16,010 nucleotides of DNA. It comes from JAWLCG01 sp041687295. Its GTDB lineage: Bacteria > Planctomycetota > Phycisphaerae > SM23-33 > FEN-1343. Positions 6,229-14,355 of the stretch are shown here, in pieces. A model generated the notes under the pieces. That model had not been told where the DNA came from. It ran no database searches and saw only the letters and a list, made by a program, of their open reading frames with translations. The DNA lies in NCBI GenBank assembly GCA_041687295.1, contig JAWLCG010000075.1, positions 1 to 16,010 of the forward strand, in the 5' to 3' direction. The translations under genes were made by a program, and so were the position numbers. Position 1 is the stretch's first letter. Every line of letters begins with the position of its first letter.

Positions 6229-8886
6229 CTACGGGCCGACGTGCAGGGTGACGATCTCGCAGGGGCCCACGGGCACGGTCCAGGCGTCGCCGTCGGCCTG
6301 GGGCGCGGGGCGATCGGGCAGGGGCCTTTCCTCCAGGTCGACCCGGCTGACGGGGCCGTGCCGCAGGCCCAGCCGCAGGCGGGCCGTCGTGGGCACCTCG
6401 AACAGGTTGTAGAACCGCACCACGAAGCCGGCCTGGTGCTGGGCGGGCTTTAGGCATGACAGGACCAGCCCCTCGCCCTCCAGGGCCAGCAGGTCGCGGG
6501 GCAGCGCCAGGGCGGCCCGGCTGTCCAGACCGTGGGCCTCGGCCACGACGGGCGTGGTGTACGCCGACGCCAGCCGGGCCGACGCCGTCAGATCGCCGAC
6601 CGGCGCCAGGGCGTACTCGACCTCGCGGGGCCCCAGCTCGCGGGCGTGCTGGACGGCGTAGTTGGCACCGGCGCCCGCGCCGATCTGCCGCACCGACCGG
6701 CACAGCGTGACCAGCAGCCGACCGCCCGGCCCGTCCGACTGGGCCTCCAACTCGTAGAGCCCCCGCACCAGCACCGCCAGGCCCGCCCGCTCTCGCCGCA
6801 GGTGCAGCCAGTCCAGCAGCGGCAGCATTGAGTAGCGGTCGCCCCGGCCCGTCCAGTCGCGCCCCAGGGCGGCAAAGTGCGTACCCGTCGTCAGGGCAGG
6901 CCGATCGCCGAACTCCAGCGACAGCCGCAGGCGATGGTCGGTCGCGCGGTTCTCGAAGGCCGTCCGCACGTGCACCACGCGGCAGCCGGGGTAGAGTGTG
7001 TAGGTGCTCACCAGCCGATGACGGATGAGCCGGCGCGATCGGCCCCGGGCGCTCGACGTCGCCGGCAGGGGCAGTTCGACGGTGACCTCGATCTCCGCGC
7101 GGTCCGGCCCGGCCGACAGGGGACGGAACTTCGCCGCCCCGCCCCCGCGCGTCCGCAGCGGCCCGTCGCCGTCCAGCGGCAGAAAGTCGTACGTGTTGCC
7201 GATGTCGGCGGTGTCCTCGAACCCGCCCAGGCCGGTCCAGTCGGCGCCGGTGGCCCCGTCGCGCAGCGTGAACGTGCCGTCCTCGGCGAAGCGAAGCTCG
7301 ACCAGGCCGTTGGCGATCGACCGCCCGGTGACCCTCAGGTCCCCTTCCGCGACCTTGGCGGGTTCGGGCGCCAGCGTCAGCGTCTGGGCCCCGGCGGCGG
7401 GGCCGAAGTCGGCCACGCCCTCGGCCGCCAGCAGGGCGTAGACCTGCCCGGCCTCGCGGTCGCCCTTGGGGGTCTTGGAGAGCATGCGGGCGAGGTCGTC
7501 GTTGGCGGCGTAAAAGCTCTCGAGGTCCTGATTCTTGCGGGCCAGCACGGTCGCCTGGCCGACGCGTCGGCCGGCGGGGTCGAGCAGGGCGAAGGCCTCG
7601 CCCTCCAGGCTACGCGGCACGCGAACGGTCGCCGCGAAGGGCCATGCCCCCCGGCCCGGCACGGTGTTGACGAGCGTGACGGCCGGCCGATAGTCCGGCT
7701 GGGCCGTCGTGGACGGCTCGGAGCCGACCAGCCGGCGGAGGGTCCGCTCGGCCAGCAGCGTGCCCTGCTCGGTGACGGCGTCGTAGCGCCCGGCCATGTC
7801 GCGGATGACGCGGTCGAGGCTGCACGCGCAGATCGAGTCGTGCGGGTGGTTCCGCAGCACCAGCCGCCAGAGGTGCTCCAGGAAGTGGCCCACCGGCTCG
7901 CCCCGGGCTGCGCTGAGCACCGCCAGCGGCTCGAGCACGCCCGCCATCAGCCGTTCGCACCGGCGGTTGGCCTGCTTGATGGGCAGGTTCGTCGAGTAGA
8001 CCCCCTGCAGGCTCATGGGCGAGGCCTCGTCGCCCCGCATCTCGCCGATGGCCCGCTCCAGCGTCGCGCCGGCGCGGGCCAGCTCGGCCTCGGCGGCGGC
8101 CATGTAGCGGGCCGGGTCGCTCACGGCGACCTGCACGGCCCCGTCGGCGTTGATCGCCTCGACGATGGCCGACATGCCGGCCGGCAACTCCATGTGGTCC
8201 ACGCCGGCCGACCAGTAGAACAGGCCGATCGGGTAGGCCGGGCCGTCGCGCTCGACGAGCCGCCGGGCCGTGGCGCGGGCGACCTCGGCGTCCGGGCCGG
8301 TGTCGGCGATGTTGCGCCAGATGTCGGGGTAGCTCAGTGGCAGGGCGTTGGCGTAGCCGCGGGTCAGGGCGAGCACCTCCGAACCGTCGCGCCACGCCCA
8401 GCGGAACAGCGGAGCCGACCGGTCGGCCAAGTGGGCCCGGCCGCGCCCGAAGTTCGCGCTGCGGATGGAAAAGCCGTTCAGGATCGCCGGCAGCGTCGCC
8501 AGCGAGCCGAATGAGTCGGGCACGTAGCCGTGGCGCATGCCCCCGCCGAAGGCCTCGGCCAGGCGCAGGCCCGTCTGGAGGTTGCGGACGGTGGCCTCGG
8601 GGCCCTGGAGGAACTGGTCGGCCAGCACGTACCAGGGCCCCACGACCAGCCGACCCGCCCGGCCCAGGGCCTCCAGCTCGCCCCGGCGCTGCGGGCAGAC
8701 CTCCAGGTAGTCCTCCAGGACGACCGTCTGGCCGTCGAAGACGAACCGCAGGTCCGGCTCGGCCCGCAGGATCGCCAGCAGGTTCTCCACCAGGTTCACC
8801 AGGCGAAAGCGGTACTGCTCGAAGCTCTGGACCCACTCGCGGTCCCAGTGGGTGGTCAGGATCAGCTGCGCGACGGGCCGGGCCAT
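6229..8886 (-). CDS. GH38 alpha-mannosidase-like glycosidase
   Basis: An 885-residue enzyme of glycoside hydrolase family 38 (alpha-mannosidase; also mannosylglycerate hydrolase of the MngB type), a retaining enzyme with a zinc ion. Visible in order are THWDREW (H13 and D15, zinc ligands), GPWYVLADQ (83-91), GYVPDSFG with the likely nucleophile D124, GVDHMELP (228-235), NHPHDS (346-351, zinc and substrate binding) and a long C-terminal beta region ending EIVTLHVGP. Length is typical. The start is ATG 8886 with AGGAGA upstream; the reading frame extends to 9084, but this would cover the promoter. There is no signal peptide, so it is probably cytoplasmic. It is divergent from the LEPR-XLL glycosidase. 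Its stop lies only about 7 bases beyond the break of the ZIP fragment. Family certain; exact substrate unknown. Confidence 0.93.
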   Translation of the reverse strand: MARPVAQLILTTHWDREWVQSFEQYRFRLVNLVENLLAILRAEPDLRFVFDGQTVVLEDYLEVCPQRRGELEALGRAGRLVVGPWYVLADQFLQGPEATVRNLQTGLRLAEAFGGGMRHGYVPDSFGSLATLPAILNGFSIRSANFGRGRAHLADRSAPLFRWAWRDGSEVLALTRGYANALPLSYPDIWRNIADTGPDAEVARATARRLVERDGPAYPIGLFYWSAGVDHMELPAGMSAIVEAINADGAVQVAVSDPARYMAAAEAELARAGATLERAIGEMRGDEASPMSLQGVYSTNLPIKQANRRCERLMAGVLEPLAVLSAARGEPVGHFLEHLWRLVLRNHPHDSICACSLDRVIRDMAGRYDAVTEQGTLLAERTLRRLVGSEPSTTAQPDYRPAVTLVNTVPGRGAWPFAATVRVPRSLEGEAFALLDPAGRRVGQATVLARKNQDLESFYAANDDLARMLSKTPKGDREAGQVYALLAAEGVADFGPAAGAQTLTLAPEPAKVAEGDLRVTGRSIANGLVELRFAEDGTFTLRDGATGADWTGLGGFEDTADIGNTYDFLPLDGDGPLRTRGGGAAKFRPLSAGPDRAEIEVTVELPLPATSSARGRSRRLIRHRLVSTYTLYPGCRVVHVRTAFENRATDHRLRLSLEFGDRPALTTGTHFAALGRDWTGRGDRYSMLPLLDWLHLRRERAGLAVLVRGLYELEAQSDGPGGRLLVTLCRSVRQIGAGAGANYAVQHARELGPREVEYALAPVGDLTASARLASAYTTPVVAEAHGLDSRAALALPRDLLALEGEGLVLSCLKPAQHQAGFVVRFYNLFEVPTTARLRLGLRHGPVSRVDLEERPLPDRPAPQADGDAWTVPVGPCEIVTLHVGP

Positions 8887-9055
8887 GGCGTGTCTCCTGT
8901 GCAAGGGCCGACCGGCGGACAGCCGGCCGAGGCCGAGCCCATGGTGCCACCCCCATCGCCCCCCGGCAAGGGCCCAGTCGGAGCGCCAAAGGCGGAAGAG
9001 GGACACTTCATGCGAGATGCAACCGTTTTCGCGGCCCAGAAGGCTGAAAAAACAG

Positions 9056-9084
9056 TCAATATTCCCCCTCCCGCGATTTGCCAA
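9056..9084 (-). promoter_or_regulatory. Probable promoter of the GH38-like gene
   Basis: On the minus strand TTGGCA (9084-9079) and TATTGA (9061-9056) are 17 bp apart, in the most AT-rich part of the 320-bp divergent gap. This gives a leader of about 165 bases to the ATG at 8886. Confidence 0.45.
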
Positions 9085-9105
9085 CCCGTGTTAGCATATT
9101 GTAAC
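9078..9105 (+). promoter_or_regulatory. Possible promoter of the LEPR-XLL glycosidase gene
   Basis: TTGCCA (9078-9083) is followed after 16 bp by TGTAAC (9100-9105). The -35 word coincides with the opposite-strand -35 of the GH38 gene, so the two divergent promoters would overlap and could compete or be co-regulated. The -10 is a weak match. Confidence 0.3.
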
Positions 9106-9206
9106 GACTGAGGATTCCCGCCAGCGGCTCCCCCCGCATTGGGCCGCGCTCCAGGAGGTCCGGGAGTCTTCGCAGACGTTCAATCCAGAAAAACGGAGGT
9201 ACCGTG

Positions 9207-12200
9207 ATGAAGTCGGCCAAGCCCGCCCGCCCTGAACTGGCCCAGTTGGAGTCCCTCGAACCCCGCCTGATGCTCAGCGCCACCAAAGAGGCGATCTGGA
9301 TCGAGGGCGAGGACACCACGTCCACCACGTTCAACCGGAACAGCTGGTACAGCGGGGTCAACCCCTACATGCTCTCGCCGGGACCGCAGGGCGATTGGCT
9401 GGCCCACTACACGGGGGGCAACGCCTGGGCGGAGTCGGCCTGGGCCATGTACAACATGGAGGTCCAGGAGGGCGGCGAGTTCTACTGGTGGATTCGCGTC
9501 AACCCCTTCACCAGCTCCAGCGCGGGCGCGCGGTACAGCTACCGCATCCGCCCGGCCGGCGGCACGTGGAGCCCCCAGACCTTCATCGACACCTCCGACG
9601 CTCAGAACGACATGGTCCCGATCAGCTACGCGCTGGACATCCGCTTCATCGGCTGGGCGTTCGTCGACACCGTCGACCTGCAGCCCGGGCAGTACCAGAT
9701 CGAGATCCGGATGGACGACAACAACAACCAGTGGAACCAGTTCGCCGGCGGCGTGGACGCGATGAGCTTCACGAACTGGGCCTGGGCGCCCAGCGGCGTG
9801 GTCCCGCCGGACGTCAATGCCCCCGCGGCCGGGCCCAATGACTGGTTCAACGTCATGATGGGGCCCGACGACTTCAGCGGCGAGTCGATCATCGACATGA
9901 GCCACCTGCTCGACGACACCGCCGGCGAGCACGGCTGGCTGGGGCGCAACCTCGACGACTTCGTCTTCGAGGACGGCACGGGCGTGAAGTTCTGGGGCGT
10001 CAATTCCCACCCCGCCAGCGACTCGGTCGAGATCATGCAGCGGCAGGCCCGCTTCTACGCCAAGCATGGCATCAACATGACCCGCACGCACTCGGTCGAG
10101 GGCTGGCTGGGCAGCATGCTGGGCACGCCGAATAACCGCTCCTTCGACGCCGACCGCCTCGACCACTTCGACCGCTGGTTCGCCATCTGCAAGGAAAACG
10201 GCATCTACACGACCTGGTCGGTCTTCTACCACCACAAGATCCTGCCCGACCAGCGGGTCAGCGTGGGCGGCACCGTCCCCGACGCGCTGTACAACGAGCT
10301 GCCCAGCAACAAGGACACCTACGGCCTGGCCACCTTCATCGAGGAGTACCAGGACAGCCAGTGGGCCTACGTCCAGACGCTGCTCAACCACGTCAACCCC
10401 TACACGGGCCTGGCCTACAAGGACGACCCGGCCCTGGCGATCGTGGAGACGCGCAACGAGGACAGCGTCTTCTTCAGCAACCCGCTGAGCGCGGATCTGG
10501 TCAACGGCACGACCCGCCCGCAGCACACGCTGCGTCTGCGGACGATGTGGCACCAGTGGGTCCGCGACAACTACGCCAACGACACCGAGCTGGCCGCCGC
10601 CTGGGGGACCGCCAAGCTGGCCAACGACTCGGTCAACGCCAACCCGTCCACGCAGCCCATGCGGATGTACGCCGGCTACGAGCTGAGCACCCTCTACCTG
10701 GGCCCCAACGGCAACAAGCGGGCGGGCGACTACATCAAGTTCCTGGCCCAGATGCAGCGCGACGACTACCTGCAGTACAAGAGCCGCGTGCAGAGCACCG
10801 GCTTCGGCGGCATCATCGTCTCGACGGCCTGGCGGGCGGGCGGGGCCTTCGCCGACCCGGCCAACACCTGGACCGATGACGCCATGGACGCCATCACCCG
10901 CCACGACTACTTCGGCGGCGGCGCCGGCGGGCACGGCATCACCACCGGGGCGGTCAACAACGACTCGATGCTCTGGTACCCCGGCGGCGGCACGCTGGAC
11001 ATGGGCATGTACCAGGTCGAAGACAAGCCCTTCATCACCACCGAGTGGACCAGCAAGCCGCCCAACCAGTGGAAGGCCGAGGCCGCTCCGCTGATGGCCT
11101 TCTACGGCATGGGCCTGCAGGGCTGGGACGCCAGCTACCACTTCGCCGGCTCCCGCAGCTACATGGGCAGCGGCTGGCCGAGCCTCAACAGTTACGTCAC
11201 CGAGACGCCCCACTACATCGGGCAGTTCCCGGCCCTGAGCTTCGCGATCTACAACAACCACTTCGCCGAGGGCGACATCGTCGCCGCCCGACGCGTCGAG
11301 ACCGAGGACCTGTTCCTGGGCATCGACGTGCTCAGGCAGGACTTCACCGGCGGCGGCTGGGACGACAAGGAGCCCGTCGGCGACCTCAACACGCCGCTGA
11401 ACACCCTGGCCATGGGGCGGGTGACCTTCAAGGCCGCCGACGGCATCGGCCACTCCTTCGCCGCCAACTGGGCCCAGTACGAGGACATCGTCGGCAAGTA
11501 CGTCACCAGCAACACCGGCCAGCTCAAGTGGAGCTACGGCGCCAAGGACTACATCCTCGCCCAGTCCAACAAGACCCAGGGCGTGATCGGCTTCGCCGGT
11601 CCGGGCACCTACGATCTGCCCGGGTCGGTCATCATGATGAACACCGACTTCGCCAGCCTGATCCTGACCCCGCTGGACAACCGCCCGCTGGACCAGTCCG
11701 AGCACATCCTGGTCACCGCCATGGGCCAGGACCGCCAGTACAACAGCCAGTACAGCTCCGACGGCTACCAGCTGACGAGCGTGGGCTCGGCGCCGCTGCA
11801 GATGAAGCCGGTCAACGCGATGATCTTCCTGAAGGGCGCCCCGATCCTCGAAGCCCGGCCGGTGGACTTCTACGGTGTGCCGATGGACCAGACGATGCCC
11901 ATCCTGAGCGGGCAGGGCATCACGATCGACGGCACCTACCAGACCTACTACTACGAGATCAAGCGGGCGCCGTCCGCGAACCTCCCCGGCGACGCCAACG
12001 GCGATGGCGTGGTCGATGACCGCGACCTCAACATCGTCCTGGGCAACTGGGGCAGCAGCAGCGCGACCTGGTCGGACGGCGACTTCGACGCCAACGGCGT
12101 GGTGGACGACCGCGACCTCAACGTCCTGCTGGGCGCCTGGGGCAACACGGCCGCCAGCGACGGCGGCGACGAACCGGTCCTGGCCGCCGCCCCGACCGAG

Positions 12201-12428
12201 CCGGTCCTGGCTGCCGCCGAGATCAGCCAGCCCGTCCTGACCGCCGAGCCGACCCTCGCACTGGCCGCCCGGAGCCTGGCCCTGCAGGCCCGCTCGGCCA
12301 AGATGCTCACCCGCGGCATCGCCGTCTCCAACGTGGCCACCCTGGCCGCCGCCGAGGCCGCCGCCAATGCCAATGTCGACACCGAGGCCATCGACCTGCT
12401 GGCCGGGGAAAGCCTGGCCCTTCTGTAA
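9207..12428 (+). CDS. LEPR-XLL exported modular glycosidase with CBM-like and dockerin domains
   Basis: A 1073-residue modular protein. Residues 14-25 (LESLEPRLMLSA) are the planctomycete LEPR-XLL motif of large exported proteins; no ordinary hydrophobic signal peptide is present. Residues 28-190 resemble a carbohydrate-binding beta-sandwich starting with WIEGED. Residues about 212-690 look like a clan GH-A barrel: RNE gives acid/base candidate E418, and FITTEW gives nucleophile candidate E613. After a beta-rich region, residues 928-980 hold two dockerin-like calcium loops (GDANGDGVVDDRDLN and GDFDANGVVDDRDLN, with acidic residues or Asn at positions 1, 3, 5, 9 and 12), each followed by LGxWG. 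The Ala-rich tail contains EPVLAAA-type repeats. The start is ATG 9207, six bases after GGAGGT; the GTG at 9204 is too close to it. The gene is transcribed alone and ends at a strong terminator. Substrate and exact GH family are undetermined. Confidence 0.88.
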   Translation: MKSAKPARPELAQLESLEPRLMLSATKEAIWIEGEDTTSTTFNRNSWYSGVNPYMLSPGPQGDWLAHYTGGNAWAESAWAMYNMEVQEGGEFYWWIRVNPFTSSSAGARYSYRIRPAGGTWSPQTFIDTSDAQNDMVPISYALDIRFIGWAFVDTVDLQPGQYQIEIRMDDNNNQWNQFAGGVDAMSFTNWAWAPSGVVPPDVNAPAAGPNDWFNVMMGPDDFSGESIIDMSHLLDDTAGEHGWLGRNLDDFVFEDGTGVKFWGVNSHPASDSVEIMQRQARFYAKHGINMTRTHSVEGWLGSMLGTPNNRSFDADRLDHFDRWFAICKENGIYTTWSVFYHHKILPDQRVSVGGTVPDALYNELPSNKDTYGLATFIEEYQDSQWAYVQTLLNHVNPYTGLAYKDDPALAIVETRNEDSVFFSNPLSADLVNGTTRPQHTLRLRTMWHQWVRDNYANDTELAAAWGTAKLANDSVNANPSTQPMRMYAGYELSTLYLGPNGNKRAGDYIKFLAQMQRDDYLQYKSRVQSTGFGGIIVSTAWRAGGAFADPANTWTDDAMDAITRHDYFGGGAGGHGITTGAVNNDSMLWYPGGGTLDMGMYQVEDKPFITTEWTSKPPNQWKAEAAPLMAFYGMGLQGWDASYHFAGSRSYMGSGWPSLNSYVTETPHYIGQFPALSFAIYNNHFAEGDIVAARRVETEDLFLGIDVLRQDFTGGGWDDKEPVGDLNTPLNTLAMGRVTFKAADGIGHSFAANWAQYEDIVGKYVTSNTGQLKWSYGAKDYILAQSNKTQGVIGFAGPGTYDLPGSVIMMNTDFASLILTPLDNRPLDQSEHILVTAMGQDRQYNSQYSSDGYQLTSVGSAPLQMKPVNAMIFLKGAPILEARPVDFYGVPMDQTMPILSGQGITIDGTYQTYYYEIKRAPSANLPGDANGDGVVDDRDLNIVLGNWGSSSATWSDGDFDANGVVDDRDLNVLLGAWGNTAASDGGDEPVLAAAPTEPVLAAAEISQPVLTAEPTLALAARSLALQARSAKMLTRGIAVSNVATLAAAEAAANANVDTEAIDLLAGESLALL

Positions 12429-12475
12429 GATCCGTTCCCCTACAGGTCCAATCCCACAGACCTGATGACCGAGGG

Positions 12476-12502
12476 AAAAGGCCCGCTTCGGCGGGCCTTT
12501 TT
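12476..12502 (+). terminator. Rho-independent terminator of the LEPR-XLL gene
   Basis: AAAAGGCCCGC (12476-12486), loop TTCG, and GCGGGCCTTTT (12491-12501) form a perfect 11-bp stem with a stable tetraloop and a T-rich tail (TTTTTCTT), 48 bases past the stop. It is the only textbook terminator in the window. Confidence 0.93.
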
Positions 12503-12537
12503 CTTGCGCCGGCCGGATGCCGGGCAGGCCGCCGTCC

Positions 12538-12585
12538 GTAGACTGGGGCGCAGCGCGTAGGCTGGGGCGCAGCGGAGCGAAGCCC
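12538..12585 (+). repeat. Tandem GTAG-headed repeat running into the assembly gap
   Basis: GTAGACTGGGGCGCAGCG (12538-12555) and GTAGGCTGGGGCGCAGCG (12557-12574) are 18-bp near-copies with a period of 19. The second continues GAGCGAAGCCC up to the Ns. The word CTGGGGCGCAGCGCG at 12543-12557 is exactly complementary to 12596-12610 on the other side of the gap. The overall form matches the GTAGG...GCAGCGA...CCC element at 15788. Confidence 0.75.
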
Positions 12586-12595
12586 NNNNNNNNNN
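12586..12595. other. Assembly gap of ten Ns
   Basis: Ten undetermined bases, probably a placeholder of fixed length inserted by a scaffolder. It lies between inverted copies of a repeat, where short-read assemblies break easily. The join, and the continuity of left and right parts, should be treated as uncertain. Confidence 0.95.
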
Positions 12596-12709
12596 CGCGC
12601 TGCGCCCCAGCTGCATGCCCAGGATCACCAGCAGCACGCCGACGGCCGGGCTGCCCGCGACGTTCAACGCCGCCAGCCAGGTCTGGCCCGCACGGGCGAA
12701 ACGGCCATT
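12596..12709 (-). pseudogene. Short membrane-protein fragment, possibly an AEC-type transporter remnant
   Basis: About 38 codons read on the minus strand give a plausible helix: TWLAALNVAGSPAVGVLLVI followed by LGMQLGR. This recalls the P-x-x-x-L-L-x-L-G-x-Q-L segment in the middle of auxin-efflux-carrier family permeases. Third codon positions are almost all G or C, as in real genes here. Upstream (above 12709) the similarity ends abruptly, and downstream the fragment meets the gap. It could be a gene remnant or the tip of a misjoined contig. The family guess is from memory of the pattern only. Confidence 0.3.
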
Positions 12710-12782
12710 GTAGCGTGTGGGCCCGGAGGCACCCGGCCCCAGACCGAGCCAACATCGAGGCCCCCTCGAACGTAGAAGGTCT

Positions 12783-12811
12783 TTGATCCGCCGGCGGCCG
12801 TCGGGTATGAA
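12783..12811 (+). promoter_or_regulatory. Promoter of the RNase D gene
   Basis: TTGATC (12783-12788) and TATGAA (12806-12811) are 17 bp apart, with a leader of about 43 bases to the ATG at 12861. The in-frame ATG at 12807 lies inside the -10 box, which excludes it as the start codon. Confidence 0.6.
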
Positions 12812-12860
12812 GGAATCTCGTGCCGCGCCGGCCCGCGCCTTGCCTGGAGAACGTTTCACG

Positions 12861-14048
12861 ATGAGCCGCACCGTTCCGATGCTGTCCACGCCCGAATCGC
12901 TGCTGGAGCTCTGCCACGCCATCGACGCCGAGGGCGTGATGGCCTTCGACACCGAGTTCATTGGCGAGAACAGCTACACCCCCCGCCTGTGCCTGGTCCA
13001 GGTGGCCACGCCGAGCCAGACCGTCATGATCGACCCGCTGGGGCTGGACATGACGCCCTTCTGGCAGCGCGTGGCGAACCCGGCCATCGAGACGATCCTC
13101 TTCGCCGGCTACCAGGACCTGCTGATCGGCTACCTGACGACCGGACTCGTGCCGGCCAACGTCTTCGACCTGCAGGTGGCCGCCGGCCTGGCGGGCCTGC
13201 CCTACCCCTGCTCGTACGGCAACCTGGTGCAGGCTGTCACCGGCCAAACGCTGGATCAGAAGATGACTTTCTCGGATTGGGCCCGCCGCCCGCTGTCATC
13301 GCGGCAGCTGGCCTACGCCCTGGAGGACGTGGTGCACCTGCTGCACCTGCGGGCGCACATCGGGGGCATCCTCGAGCGGGCGGCCCGGGTGAGCTGGCTT
13401 CGCGAGGAGATGGCCCGGCTGGAGTCGGCCGACCTGTACGACCCGGCCCAGCGGGCGGGCTTCGCCAACATCCGCAACCACCACAAACTCCATCCCCGCC
13501 AGCTGGCTGTGCTGGATCGGCTGGTCCAGTGGCGCGAGCAGACCGCCCGCCGGCTCGACGTGCCCGCCCGCCGCCTGGTGCCCGACGAGTGCCTGCTCGA
13601 CTGCGCCCGCCAGCTGCCCAAGAGCGCACGCGGCCTGCGCCAGATGCGGAACTTCCCGCCCCAGGCCGGCGACGCCCTGCCCCAGGAGATCCTCGAGGTC
13701 CTCAACCAGGGCCAACAGGTCCCCCGCGCCCACTGGCCCCGGGCCGAGGACCCCCGTGAGCCCGACGAAACGGTCGCGCTGCTGATGGACCTGGCCAGCG
13801 CCCTGGGCCGATCGGCCTGCCTGGCCGCGGGCGTCTCGCACAAGCTCTACGCCAACAAGGCCGACTACCAGGCCCTGGCGACCGCCTTCGCCACCGGCCG
13901 ACCGCCCACCGACCAGGGCCTGCGCCTGCTCACCGGCTGGCGCGACGCGCTGGCCGGCCCGGCCCTGCGAAACGCCCTCACCGGCCAGACCGGCTTGCGC
14001 CTCCACCGCGACGCCGCCGGCCCCCGCCTCGCAGCCGACGGCCTGTAG
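12861..14048 (+). CDS. rnd: Ribonuclease D (3'-5' exonuclease with HRDC domain)
   Basis: A 395-residue cytoplasmic DEDDy-type 3'-5' exoribonuclease that trims tRNA precursors and other small RNAs. The exonuclease domain (about 10-175) shows Exo I FDTEF (D30 and E32), Exo II QDL (D86) and Exo III in the stretch RQLAYALEDVVHLL (Y152-x3-D156), completing the four acidic residues plus the tyrosine. The usual His-Ala before Exo II is replaced by FAGY. An HRDC nucleic-acid-binding domain follows at about 207-285 (LHPRQLAVLDRLVQWRE). Length fits the family (about 375-400). The start is ATG 12861 with GGAGA 10 bases upstream; the longer frame covers the promoter. It is monocistronic. An octamer tandem repeat follows 10 bases after the stop. 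Confidence 0.94.
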   Translation: MSRTVPMLSTPESLLELCHAIDAEGVMAFDTEFIGENSYTPRLCLVQVATPSQTVMIDPLGLDMTPFWQRVANPAIETILFAGYQDLLIGYLTTGLVPANVFDLQVAAGLAGLPYPCSYGNLVQAVTGQTLDQKMTFSDWARRPLSSRQLAYALEDVVHLLHLRAHIGGILERAARVSWLREEMARLESADLYDPAQRAGFANIRNHHKLHPRQLAVLDRLVQWREQTARRLDVPARRLVPDECLLDCARQLPKSARGLRQMRNFPPQAGDALPQEILEVLNQGQQVPRAHWPRAEDPREPDETVALLMDLASALGRSACLAAGVSHKLYANKADYQALATAFATGRPPTDQGLRLLTGWRDALAGPALRNALTGQTGLRLHRDAAGPRLAADGL

Positions 14049-14058
14049 GGGCGATAAC

Positions 14059-14102
14059 GCGTCACTGCGTCACTGCGTCACTGCGTCACTGCGTCACTGC
14101 GT
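14059..14102. repeat. 8-bp tandem repeat, unit GCGTCACT
   Basis: Five perfect units of GCGTCACT plus a final GCGT begin 10 bases after the RNase D stop. No variation between units suggests recent expansion. The unit length equals that of the arrays at 1629 and 15846, but the sequence is unrelated. Confidence 0.92.
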
Positions 14103-14171
14103 TGAGGATTGTAGCGCCCCTGGGGCCGGGCATGCTGAGGCGAGGGGGGGTGCCCTGGCGCTTCTGTCCAC

Positions 14172-14195
14172 GCCCACGGAATGCCTTCCGTGGGC
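14172..14195 (+). terminator. Perfect 10-bp hairpin downstream of RNase D
   Basis: GCCCACGGAA (14172-14181), loop TGCC, and TTCCGTGGGC (14186-14195) pair perfectly and are followed by TTCTCGTC. It may terminate the RNase D transcript about 120 bases past its stop, or be another dispersed hairpin. The remaining DNA from 14196 to the sulfatase start shows no gene; TTGCGG (14275) and CATGAT (14298) with a 17-bp spacer are a weak promoter candidate. Confidence 0.5.
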
Positions 14196-14355
14196 TTCTC
14201 GTCCGCGCCGGACAATGACGGGTGAACGCTCCCTCGGCACACCTCTCCGCTCGACCCGGCCCAGGGAAAACCCCTTGCGGCCCACCCCCCCACCGGGCAT
14301 GATGTTTCCCATACCCGTTGGTGATTCCCTTGTCCCCTGATTGCGGAGGTGGCCC

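Noticed and set aside
5292..6251. 319-codon plus-strand open frame covering the apparently empty region
   Set aside because: Arg/Pro/Gly-rich throughout, and it overlaps the ZIP homology in the wrong frame.
6877..8514. 545-codon plus-strand open frame opposite the GH38-like gene
   Set aside because: Low-complexity Gly/Arg/Val sequence with no motif; the minus strand carries complete GH38 catalytic motifs.
9180..13247. 1355-codon minus-strand open frame opposite the LEPR-XLL and RNase D genes
   Set aside because: It runs through the N gap, is Val/Gly/Asp/His-rich without any domain, and mirrors the codon bias of two well-supported plus-strand genes.
14059..14102. Short regular repeat array as a possible CRISPR
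   Set aside because: The units are 8 bp with no spacers; it is a simple tandem repeat. No cas gene is present.
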